From Sipunculus nudus (lineage: Eukaryota > Annelida > Sipuncula > Golfingiida > Sipunculidae): a DNA stretch of 64,000 bases. Positions within the stretch are counted from its first letter, which is position 1. Every line of letters begins with the position of its first letter. The DNA lies in assembly GCA_026874595.1 (NCBI GenBank), contig CM049316.1, positions 14,513,839 to 14,577,838 on the forward strand, written 5' to 3'. This document shows positions 35,243 to 46,739 of the stretch, piece after piece. The position numbers and the translations under genes are program-made. Below the pieces are notes generated by a model. It did not search any database, had not been told where the DNA came from, and worked only from the letters and a program-made list of their open reading frames with translations.

Positions 35243-38200
35243 TTTGAAACAAGGGACCTGTTGGTCACGGCGCTCAGCGAAAATTGATTGTGAGAATATT
35301 TGTGTAAAATTCTAGTGGTTGTGTTTACTGTGCACTTATATTAACAACATGAAACATGCAGGAGTCTCTCATGATCACAAACATGTATTTGTAAAAGTTG
35401 CGGTATTTAAACTTAGTGACTGTACTATGCATGTAAATATATCCACTGGGAACATACCATACCCTGCAAATTTTAGAATAATGGACATGAGCTGAAGCAT
35501 AATAGAAACACATTAAATTAAGTAACTGAAAGAAAATAATTTTAAACTCAAAATTTTCCATTTTCAAGTGAGCATAAACTAAACTTGATAAGCAAATTAA
35601 AACAAGCCAATTAGGTGTACATTGCATCTGCACTATGTAATATACAAAACTTGTTGTCTGAAACCATTTAATGATGCAATAAGCAAAAAAGTTATTTATT
35701 AACATATCCATTTTTGCAAGAATAATTTTACCATATAATTTTTTAAAAATTTTCCAACGTTATAAATTTGCATTAAGAAAATCTGAAAATATAAATTAAT
35801 TCAGACTTGCAAGTTGCATCATTATTTGTTCTTAGTTTGGCTCACATCAAGTCAAATTATGCATAGTTTCCACATTGTTTGTAAAAAGTTTTGCACATTG
35901 GAGTTTTCAGTACATGCTTAATTTTATTATAACTAGAGGGGAAGCCTAGCTAAGCTAAGTCAAGGAGATGCCTTGAGTGAAGCAGTTACATAAATGACTG
36001 AAGAAGTTTATGCTCTTCGAGCAGCTACAGGTTGCTGTGGTCAAGACCTCATGCAGCCCTGCGCGCTCCTTAAGCATGTTCTCCGAGCTAACAGACGCGA
36101 TGCCACACCAAGCCAGGCAAACAGCCGCGAGAGACCGCCACCGTACATCCCGCACCGGTGACTATATGCAGGAAAGCTACAGCACCCACAGTCACAAAGG
36201 CAGAAGCAACCCACATTCCCTCCACCGATCCCAGCAGCTGAGACCCAGCCATGCCAGTCGAGAGCCGAACCTGTTCTTTGAACGACAGTGTTTCGAGACG
36301 GAAAGCCATTTTATACTTGCAGTTTCGGCATATGGACCCTTTTAGCAAGTTTTTCCTTCATTAGCGCAGTCACATTACATAGGTGAGGCTTTATCTCTCA
36401 CTGCAGATCACTGGACTAGGTTGGCTTGATGTAAACAACACTTGACATGGTGTATGAAAGCTTGAATAAAAGCTACCCTTTTTCACCAATTCCTTTCCAA
36501 CTTAAGATTTTATTAGCTTAATTAAACCTTGTCGTCCATAGTGTGAAAATAAAACCGAATGAACATACAGGGGAAAATATGCAACAGTCAATGTTGGGCA
36601 AAATTTAAGGTAATGATTTTACATTTATGCTAATAACTACTTTTATTCAAATTTCTGGAATTCAATAAACTAAATTGAATACTGATTTATGCTTGAAATA
36701 AGCTCTCTAGCTAAACAAATTATCATGTTAAATGAGTAATAATAGATTTCCTCATTTTTGACAAAGTGCATTACATTTGGGCCCACCACTTCAAAGATTT
36801 ACGCAATATTAACCTTATTTCTGGCAGGTACATAGGAAATATATGCTGGAATCATTATATCAGAGATGAAAACAGCGAGTTTTCATTAGCTATATAGGTT
36901 TGTCCAAGTGGAAAACACTCAATTTTGTAATATTTAAGTTCCAACCGTATCCATATGCGAACAAGTGGAAACAGGTGGTATTTCGAAAGTGAAGATGCAT
37001 TCTTTCATACATATACCGGACTTCATTTGGTTCATAGCGCGAGTTGTTAGTGTATGTTATTGGTGGAAAATGAAGTGTATTGATAAAGCACGAAGCATTT
37101 GATGTTCGATGTACATACTTGCAGCTGTACAAATATGATATAGCAATCAATTTTCAAATGAAGGGTGTTACTAACGCCCTTAACACGATCGCTAGGAATC
37201 AGGCCAATCATAAAATCCGATAATTTTGTTGATATTGGAAGGTTTTCTATTCTTTAAACCACATTCTGAGTTCGGTTAATTTAATGCAATCACACAGGAA
37301 ATTTCTAATGACACGCCGAATGTGCTCGATCTGACGGAATTTTTTAACAATAACGATGGATAGAGCTGTCAGATTTGCATGTGGCCCTATTTTCTCGCCT
37401 TGCGTTTTTTTCGCTCCCTCTATAAGACAATAAAGTATATTTTTTAAAATAGCAATTTGTAGATGCTTTCTGTCATTCATTTTATAATTTCTTCATATTT
37501 TCTTATGTCATCTTTCAAATATGCATCTTTATATATTAAGTTAGATATGGTATGCATTTACGGTCTGATTGACTTGTCATTTCTGTTAGCCTTCAGTATG
37601 ATGTTGAATGCTTGTCAAATAAGGTTATTTAAATCAAATTTTACTTATGGAAGATTAAGTTTGGCAAATTTAGCTAATATATTTGGTTTTTGGTAGCTAA
37701 CAAACCATGTATTGAAGTTAAACTAAATAGTTAAGTTTGCGATCAAGTCTCCATTGAGCAACTTCTTTGAACCGTCTTTGCACGTGTACATTTACAAAGT
37801 GTTAAAGTATTTGTCGTACGTAAACCGTGCAACATATTAATATATGTCTATGTATAATTAGTTCAAAGGGAAGTTGAACTATTTTGTTTTACAGGGAGAG
37901 TAGAAGCATTGAGTATAGGTCGCAATGTGACAACACTGATTTTTTTTCTGAGAATTTAAAGTCTAAGTTATTAAACTATTGTATTCTGTAGCAATTAATG
38001 TCGATTTAATTTCTAATTTATTTTACAACAAGGCCTACAGGCCTAATGCGAACCTGTGCATTGGGAAATACATCAGGTATAATGCTTCAATGCTGGACCA
38101 TTACTTCTCATGTATATGAACAATGCAAGTACTAAATGTTTTGAATAAGAAACAATTACACAAACATCACTGCTAAAATTCTGGCATGGGTGCACAGAAC

Positions 38201-40300
38201 ATAAAAATGATTGTAGCTGGCACCACCAGTCTTGTATACAACAAAGCTATCAGGGATATATACATATGTCCAATTTCAGACTAATATATCAAACCCCTCC
38301 TGAAAATAAGCAGGGACACACACTGTGCAAAAATTATTGTAAGTGGCACCACCAGTCTTGTATACGACAAAGCTATTCGATATGTATATATATGCCCAAT
38401 TTCAGGCTGAGATATCAAATTCCTCTGTAGACATAAGCAGGCACATACACTGTGCATAAGTCATTGTAGGTGGCGACACCTGTCTTGTGAACGAGAAAGC
38501 TATCAAAGACACATAGACAGGTCAAAATATCAGGCCAAAACATCGAAATTACCTTGAGTCTGATGCATGGGGCTGACCAGGCTTAAGTGAGAAAGGCAGT
38601 TGCCCCGAGTGAACTGTGACAAATTTGCTGGCTCAGGCTACTGCACTGAGTGAACTCATGACCTGCACCTGGCTAAAGTGGGTGAACTTTTGACCTGTAC
38701 CTGGTTGCACTGAGTGAACTCTTGACCTGTTGCCTAATCTGATACAGTTGGCAGTCTGCAAAAGCTATAAATAGATTGGCTCCACATGCAGCCCTGAGGG
38801 GCATGACACCCATGAGGTGATCACATGCCTTGTGCTTGGCTGCACTGATTGAACTCTTGACCTATATCTGGCTGCACTGAATGAACTCTTGATCTATTGC
38901 CAAATCTGAAACAGTTGGCAGTTTCTTAACCTATTTAAATATACAGACACAATCTTGGCCTGTTGGCAAATCTGTTTACACATACTGAAACTTTGGCTAA
39001 AATGCTTTTTTTTCAAGCTGAATTATTCATAAACTTTTTATAAAAAAATCTAGAATAATAAAAGATACAGTTCTTTCATTGTTAAAGATCCAATAATTCT
39101 GCCAAAAATCATTAAAGTAAACTTGAACAAAGGCCACCTAAGAATAATTTTTGTGCCATGTTACAGAAGTTATAATTGAAACAATAATTTTTTAGAAGAA
39201 CAGTTTTGCAGTCCTCAGTAGTTAGACATAATAATGGCCATAAGACCAACAAAAGCTTTTCTGATATGATTGAAAGAACCATGTCCTAGGATAATTATTT
39301 TGAAAAATTGAACGATTCAACTTGACAGTTTCATCATAAAAATTTTAAGCTGAAAGAGGCTAAAATTAAGAGGTTTTTGCCAATAAAAACAGGTCAATGT
39401 AGGTGGCAAAATCTGCAACATCAAATATGAGTCATGTGACCAACATTTGCACAATACTTGGTAATCCTAGCTTCTGTTATTTCTGAGATAACTATGTCAG
39501 TATGCTTACTTGGCCAAATGACTGTTCAAATTCATGTAACTCCACTAAAATTAATCAAATGCAAACCATTTGAACAAACTTGAGAGGGCTTGCCTCTGGA
39601 ATCATTTCTGCAAAATATTGAACAATTTGGCTGGACCGCTTACAAGAAGAAGAATTTTTAAGGTTTTTCAGCTTTTTCTCTATAAAATCTAAGTAAACAC
39701 AGATAGCAAAAAAAAAATAAGCTGAATCCGTCAACATTTGATATGTAACAGATTATTACATAAAATCTGGGGATGGTAGCTCCTGCCATTCCTGAGAAAT
39801 TATGGGTTAATGTACAAATGACCAATGACCCCCATACAAAAAAGGTCAATGCAGGTGGCGCCACCAATACCTGAATTTCATATATGACTCATGTGACCAA
39901 CACTGGCATACAATTTGGTGATGATAGCTCCGGCCGTTTCTGAGACTGTCATTTTAGTATGCTTTTTTGACAGATGACTTAAGTTCAACTTCCTGTAACT
40001 CGGCCAAAATTCACTGAATTTGAACCATTAAAACAAACTTGAGAGAGATGGTATGAAAGATTATTTCTGTGAAATATTGAACAATTTGGCTTTACCGTTT
40101 CGTCGGAGAAGATTTTTAAAGTTTTTTTTACCTTTTTCTCTATAAAATCTAAAAAAAAATGCAGAGATTTTCAGATGGCTAATTTTTTGCATTAAATTTC
40201 ATGATGCTAGCTCCAGTCGTTTTTGAAATAGTATGGGTTAACGTACAGACGGCGGACGCCGCAACACTGTCGCCTTAGCTCACAGATATGCTAAAAATTA
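35243..40300. repeat. interspersed repeat mosaic, block 1
   Basis: Opens with AACAAGGGACCTGTTGGTCA, then CGGCGCTCAGCG (about 35248-35278), and closes with CGCCTTAGCTCACAGATATG then CTAAAAATT (about 40271-40300). Inner blocks recur elsewhere: 38.03-38.96 kb matches 62.54-63.42 kb, and 39.2-40.3 kb matches 43.96-44.84 kb and 63.63-63.97 kb. A GGTGGCGCCACC palindrome recurs (for example near 39855). 38.6-38.93 kb contains short tandem units around ACTGAGTGAACTCTTGACCT. No transposase is seen, so the class is unknown. Confidence 0.6.
35993..36374. mobile_element. 382-bp GC-rich insertion flanked by TTACATA
   Basis: The repeat copies at 35.9-36.45 kb and 42.40-42.56 kb align on both sides, but this segment is absent from the second copy. 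It is bordered by a 7-bp direct repeat TTACATA (35986-35992 and 36375-36381), fitting a target-site duplication. It is strikingly rich in GC and CpG against an AT-rich background. Both strands hold open frames; the minus one (ATG at 36306 within 36348-36088) starts MAFRLETLSFKEQVRL, just after TATAAAATGG. The source is not recognised: SINE, captured gene fragment or processed copy are all possible. Confidence 0.5.
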
Positions 40301-40765
40301 CTACAGATGCATATTGAATGCAACATTATAATACAGTTACATTTCACTGACTGCAAAATCTTGAATTAAGTTGAGTATGGATACCTATTATTTATAATCC
40401 ATGTACAGCCGTCTTCATATACCCACAGAGAGCTGTATACCTGTGATTGTAAACATTGCCTGGCATGAGAAATATCTAAAATCATAAATCTACATTTTTT
40501 AAAAGCTTTTAAAAAACATTCTTGTCAATATTAACCATAGATAACCTGAAATCTAAATGTCTAGAGGCATGATGTAATGGGTGCTGTTAAACAGGTGCCA
40601 GGCTAGATGTATCTGCTTCACACAGCTTACATATATGGTAAAATGACTCAATTCAATCTTTATAATTCAGCAAAAATTCATTCTTTGGAACCATAAAAGA
40701 CAATTATTATAAGAATTATTCAGGGGATTATTCTTGTAAAATATTAAACAAATTTGCCTCCGTGG

Positions 40766-43700
40766 CCTAAGTCAAACAAGGGACCCATGGGTCACGGCGC
40801 TCAGCTGATCGTCATTGGACTATAAATGTTTCTCCACTGTGATACTATATCGAGTCGATAAAGCTTATGAATATCATATACATGTTGGGCTATTATAAAG
40901 GAATGTAATGTAATATGTGAGTAAATGATAAATGAAATTACCTGACTGATGGATTAATAGAGTCAAATATAGTGGTTTATTTTTTATTTATTTAGGAGGG
41001 GTTGAAAATTGTGATATATTTGAGCAAATATGAATGCAATGACAGCAGTAATAAGCAGTAGTAGAATGATGATAAGGCTATTTGTTGAAGGATCTAAAGT
41101 GTATGGTAGTCTGCAAGCGTTCAATTTGACAGATATGATGTTATGATTAACTATGCTGATGAAGTGATTTATGAATATGTGACTGTATGACAATATCTCT
41201 TTAGTCTTGACAAGGTACATTATTGTGATGCCCACTATGTCTACATATTACACAATATTGACATAATTTCTGGCATGTACATAGGTACCTATGGACGAAT
41301 AGTTATACAAAATATTAAAGTATGAATATATCTGATTCATCTTGTTCTTGCTTACTGAGGCTGACTTTGGGATGGGGTTCGGAGAAGGGAAAAGTGAGGG
41401 CAGCACGAAGGTGGATGTAGAAATATTCTATTGTAATGTTTTTCATTTATATAAGAATATGAAAAGCTAAGAGGAAAGGGGCCCTCCCACTTGGTTATAG
41501 TAAAGTTCTAAATATATGATTGCAAACTAATACTCTGACAAGACTGTCATGAAGAAAAACAGTAAAAGTTTTGAGATACTGAGTTGCAAACGAAAATTTA
41601 CAGATGGACAGGCAAGTGGACAGAATGGACTAATACCTTTATTTCACTTTCAAGAGAATAATGCATTTAAGTTTACATATAATCCTATTTTTTTAAGCAG
41701 ATCCACTTTTTCATTAAGAAGTTTTTATCTGAATCATTTTTTTATTTACAGGTTTATAAATTTTTAATTGAAAAATCTGAAAATATAAGTTAAAATATTA
41801 GAATTGTTGCAAAAGTTGCAATCATTATATATACAGTGTAAAAAACATTGGGTCATATTATGCATACACATATATTTTATTATTTTTATATCATAAATGT
41901 TTAAACTGATTTTAAAAGAAAATAATGCCACAACATGGCATCTACAAGAATATTCCTTGAATCACTATTAAAAACTTTTGCACAATGGAGTTTTCAGGAC
42001 ATGCTTAATTTTATTCACCAAAATAAAATAAAAGTAAATTTGATAAAATAAAACATCTTTTCAAATAAAGTATACACACTGTTGGTTGAATGAGGGACAA
42101 ACAATATCATTGTGCTAATTACTATCCCAGTTTTAATTAATTACTGGAATTAATAGTCAATTTCACACCTGGTGAAGTTTTTACTCTTCTAAAGTAAGGA
42201 ATTACTTATCTCATGAACATCCACACTTTCACAGCAATAGACCACTTTGTGGACACAATGAAATGTACACTTTATTCATTGTAACCCTGGTGGTTCAATA
42301 CAAAATCTAAAATGTAGCATGTCCAAGAATAAAATAAAATACAGAAAAATTATAACATTCATCTAGTTTATGCACCAGCTGGGGGGGGGGGGGAGATGAG
42401 TGCAGTGCAGAGGGGAAGCCTGCTAGTAGTGGCCAAGCTGGGCCAAGGTAAGCTGCCTGGGGTGGGTTACATAATGCAAGTGAAGGCTGTACTACTAGGT
42501 GGGCTAGATGTAAACAACACTTGACATGGTGTATGAAAACATGAATAAAAGCTATTCATTCCAATTAATTTCTTTTGAAAGTTCAGATTTTAAAAGATTA
42601 AATCCTTATGCATATATGCTGGGAAAATTAAATCAACAGTGCCAAAGTTGGACAAAATTTAAGGTATTGGTTTTTTATTTATGCTAATAACTTGAAAAAT
42701 TTGCAAAATTCAGATCTAATTTTGGGTAAACAATTGAATCTTGATTAAATAAAGTTATATTCCTGAAAAAAAGTCTCTAGGTTCAGCAATTCTCATGTTA
42801 GGTGAGTAAATATATTTCCTGATTTTAAAAAAAATTGCATTATATTTTGGCCCATAACTTCAAAATAATACCCAAAACTGACCTAATTTTTGGTATGTTC
42901 ATAGAAAATGTATAAAAGAATGTGAATGCTAAATACGATCAAAAACAGATCAGTGGTTTTGATATTAGTCAGCCTTGAAGTGTAACAATGGCTTTTTTAA
43001 TGGAAAACAAGAGTTTTTTTTCCTTAATATCTCGAAGGAACAAAGTCCTAATGACCCAATTTTCGGTATGGTAGGAGATTTTTGGGACATCTAAAATTAT
43101 GTCAACAGCCTGGGGAGCATAGAGATGTGCACTGAATGACCTACAGTCATCAAAGTAGACTGCTTGACAATGTAAGGGAATACAACAAGAGCCTCCAAAA
43201 AAATTCAATAACTAGCCTAATTTTGCAGCTTTTATTTTCAAATTTCAGATTTTGACAGATTAAATCCTTATGTATACATGGTGTGAAAATTAAATCCACA
43301 TTACTTACAGGAAAAAAACGTGCCACGGCCAAAGTTGGGCAAAATTTAAGGTACCTATTTTATATTTTTGCCAATATTTAAAAAAATTTAACAAATTTTG
43401 ATCTAATTTTTGGTATACAATTAAATTTTGATTAATTAAAGTTGTATTACTGGAAAAAAGTCCCTACCTTTAACACTTTTGGTCTTAAGTGACCAAATAT
43501 CTTCCTGATTTTTTCACAAAGTCCATTATGTTTGGGCCCATAACTTTTTAAAATTATATAATACTGACTTAATATCTGGCATGTACATAGGAACTATATA
43601 GAGGAATATTTATGGTAAATATGAAGAAAACCAGATGAGTGGTTTTGATATTAGGCAGTCCTGAAGTGTGAAAATAGATTTCTAATAAAAAAATTGAGGT

Positions 43701-43852
43701 TTTTCCTTAATATCTCAAAGGAACGAAGTCCTATTGACCCAATTTTTGGCATGGTAGGAGATTATGGGGACATCTAACTGTATGCCGAAATTCAGATTCG
43801 TAGGTCCAACGGTGTCGAAACGTGCCAGTCTTACGGACGGACATCCAGACGG

Positions 43853-43887
<35 letters not shown>

Positions 43888-43955
43888 GACGGACGACGGA
43901 CAATGGACCATGACTATAGCTCAGATGACTTATAGTCAGCTGAGCTAAAAACGTT
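40766..43955. repeat. interspersed repeat mosaic, block 2
   Basis: Begins AACAAGGGACCCATGGGTCA then CGGCGCTCAGCTGA (about 40776-40808) and ends ATAGCTCAGATGACTTATAG then TCAGCTGAGCTAAAAA (about 43916-43950). The last 120 bases carry a (GACG/GACA)n tract (about 43838-43900). The border words CTCAGCTGA and TCAGCTGAG are inverted copies. A G14 tract lies at about 42380-42393. No coding capacity is visible. Confidence 0.6.
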
Positions 43956-44845
43956 TTACAGGTTTATAACTCATACTGGAAAACACAGCAAAATGGCTAA
44001 GTTAAGCTTCTCATAACTCAACCAAAAATCACTGAACCAAAACCATTTGAACAAACTTGAATTATCAACATCTAAGGATAATTATTGTGTGAGATTTAAG
44101 AATTGGGCATAGTGGTTTTTGAGAAGATCTTTGTAGCCACTTAGCTAAAATGGGATGTTATGGCATATGACTAAATTCAGCTTCCCATAACTCAGCCAAA
44201 AGTCACTGACCTGAGACCATTTGAACAAACTTCAGAAAGCACTACCCTAGGATCACTTCTGTGCGATATTAAACAATTTGGCCATATGGTTTCAGAGAAG
44301 AAGTTTTTTTGTAGCCGTCAGTATGATACGGGCACTGCTGACTCCCGTACAAAAAAGGCCGGTGCAGGTGGCGCCACCAATACCTCAATTTCAGATATGA
44401 CTCAGGTGACCAATATTGGCATAAAATTTGGTGATGATAGCTCCAGCCGTTTCAGAGATTGTAATTTTACTATGCTTTTTTGAACGGATGACTAAGTTCA
44501 ACTTTCTGTAACTCGGCCAAAAATCACCAAACTTAAACCATTCGAACAAATTTGAGAAAGATTATTCCAGGAATCATTTCTGTGAAATATTGGAAAATTT
44601 GGCCGAACAGTTTCGGAGATTTTAAAAACTTTTTTTAGCTTTTTCCCAATAAAATCTAAGAAAATGCAGTTAGCCAAAAAATAAGCAAAATCCGATAGAG
44701 TTTTTTAGATGACTAATTTTTTGCATAAAATTTCGTGATGCTTACTCTTGCCGTTTTCAAGATAGTATGGGTTAACGTACAGACGACGGACGACAGACGA
44801 CGCCACACCATCGCATAAGCTTACAGGTTCGCAAAATTAATAGAA
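43956..44845. repeat. interspersed repeat mosaic, block 3
   Basis: Two related sub-blocks (about 43.97-44.30 and 44.30-44.84 kb) built on CATAACTCAGCCAAAAATCA-like and AACCATTTGAACAAACTTGA-like words. It ends CACCATCGCATAAGCTTACA then GGTTCGCAAAA, very similar to the block ending near 63970. Confidence 0.6.
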
Positions 44846-46435
44846 TTTATCTCGAGGTTTTCGATATTACGAATACTAATATATTAATTCGTACGTAGGA
44901 GTTTCGCTCCTCAGGTTGCCGTGGTCACGAGTTGACGTTTTTCACACAAGTCATACAACGGAGCCAGAGTGTCATGCTACAGGAAAAGGCACCCGAGGCA
45001 TTTTCAAAACAGTGACAAACAGTTCTTTTTACGTTTCACAAATGGAGAGACTTTGTACACCGACACACACGGAATGACTTTATTCAGATTCAAACAAACA
45101 TCACTTCAAACTTGTCAGTATTGTTTATTCCAGCCCCTCAAGGAGCCTACTTTTTAGTTTCATTCAACATGTCGCAAGTGATCACAGTTAGTACAGTTCC
45201 TTACGGTCCCAATTTCACATTTACACTCGATTCATAATAAACTTCATGCATATATCATTGGAATTAATAAAGAAAATATCATCATGAATATATTATAACC
45301 TGGTACCCGAAAGATACAACGAACGCCTTCATCTTTAAGTACAGATACACCGTGTCAACTCTTATGTAAATATGCATTCTGGTTAAGATCTTTGGGACAG
45401 AGGAAATTCACAAGAAATAAACTTATAGGCACAGCTTTCATGACAAAGCACAATTGGTTCTATGTAACGATGAGTAATCTGAGTGCTGAAAAAAAACAAA
45501 CAACGGAACCGTTATTGCTTCTTATGAACTGTACAGTAGCCATATAATGCAGAGACATGGTATTCCGTCCTTTATAATACAAACGAACTCTCATACGTCA
45601 AGAAATTACACAGAATGCTGAGCAGCACCACATAAATTTGGCCATTGTGACCCACTTTATAGTGGGATCATATTGTGACCAAAGGTCTTGAAATACTGCA
45701 TGAAACATTATGTAGCACCAACGGTAAGAAAACAAGGTAATCACCAGATATCTGTCGGTTATATAGTGGTCGGTCAAGGAGAGCTTTGGCTTCTGTCTTT
45801 GGCATGTTTTGCACTAGTGCATGACCTAATGGCGAGGACTGATCAATGATCATTACAAGCGTGCCTGTAGCAAAGGAAGCCTGCAGCTCCAATAGCTTTC
45901 AAACATGTTCGGTCTTCAAGTGACATCTTACTTTGGCCAAAAGTTTCATCAACTCACCTAAGAGTGACGTTGAGAATATAAAATGATATCATGAACATAA
46001 CCCAAAATATCTGGTAAGAAGTCTAAAGAATCAAATATTATATGTATTAATGTTACACGGACCATAAAAAGGGACAGATTCTCAAATTAGATTCTTAAAC
46101 AATATCTATATTGTGCGTGCATGTGCAAAATGACATTATGCTAATAAAGGACTGCTTTGCAAGTTGCAAACAGGATATTTCAATAGACAGAGAAGGGTTA
46201 GGCTACCAACTGTCTCTGTATTGGATAATATCACCTTTAGATTTAGTTGTGTATACACATGGCAGCTTACAATTTGCATGAACATGACCGTTCGTGTAGA
46301 TTTTAAATGACTAGACGTAAAAATCCTGAACCGAACTTAATGGCTTTACTAATGAGCAATGTCTTAAGTTTACTGCCAGGGTTAATCACCAGTGAATTAC
46401 ATTTAACTAATTGACAAGTAAAAGATATCAGTCAC
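44846..46435. other. intergenic sequence, nothing firm
   Basis: Contains minus-strand frames near 45668-45960 with donor- and acceptor-like words but no consistent exon model or family match. Confidence 0.35.
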
Positions 46436-46555
46436 CTTTTTCAAAGCTATAATGCGAGGTGACCAAATAAAGCCATCTGTTATACCAAAGTCAACAGCAT
46501 CCTCTGGTTCTGATATGTGCCATGCTATGACCGGTATAATGAAAACATTCCAAAG
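46436..46555 (-). CDS. orphan internal exon candidate, function unknown
   Basis: Acceptor GATATTTTGTTCTGTACTCAG ends at 46556 on the minus strand. Then come exactly 120 open bases (40 codons, phase 0 at both ends) to AAAAAG/GTGACT. The peptide begins LWNVFIIPVIAWHIS, a hydrophobic run, then EPEDAVDFGITDGFIWS, and ends IIALKK. Base and amino-acid composition look protein-coding, unlike the AT-rich junk frames nearby. I do not recognise the family and found no confident partner exon. If real it belongs to a gene downstream of, and on the same strand as, the PLC-gamma gene. Confidence 0.35.
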
Positions 46556-46652
46556 CTGAGTACAGAACAAAATATCAGTCAAAATTTACAAGGCAAATGT
46601 CACATTTGCAAACAAAAATTGTTTGACATGAGGTTTGATGCCAAAACCGGTG

Positions 46653-46739
46653 TAATCAGACCAAAGAGAGGGGGTATCGGGGGTTTAAACTACGAGTTGG
46701 ATGCACAATGCGATACCTCGTTATCATTGGTCTGATTAC
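46653..46739. repeat. imperfect 87-bp hairpin
   Basis: Outer arms GTAATCAGACCAA and TTGGTCTGATTAC are perfect 13-mers at the two ends. Inner arms GGTATCG and CGATACC pair again further in. It could be a tiny foldback element or a structured RNA. Confidence 0.75.

Noticed and set aside
35325-35711. 128-codon minus-strand frame
   Set aside because: It lies inside the dispersed repeat at 35.24-40.3 kb and translates to AT-rich Phe/Tyr/Ile runs without a domain.
36010-36345. 111-codon plus-strand and 86-codon minus-strand frames as a real gene
   Set aside because: Both lie in one GC-rich inserted segment where long frames on both strands are expected from composition; neither product is recognised.
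43715-43903. Minus-strand frame rich in VCPSVRLSV repeats
   Set aside because: It is the (GACG/GACA)n tail of the dispersed repeat.
45668-45960. Minus-strand exon(s) partnering the 46436-46555 exon
   Set aside because: Several acceptor- and donor-like words exist, but the phase-0 continuation hits a stop at once and no frame looks conserved.
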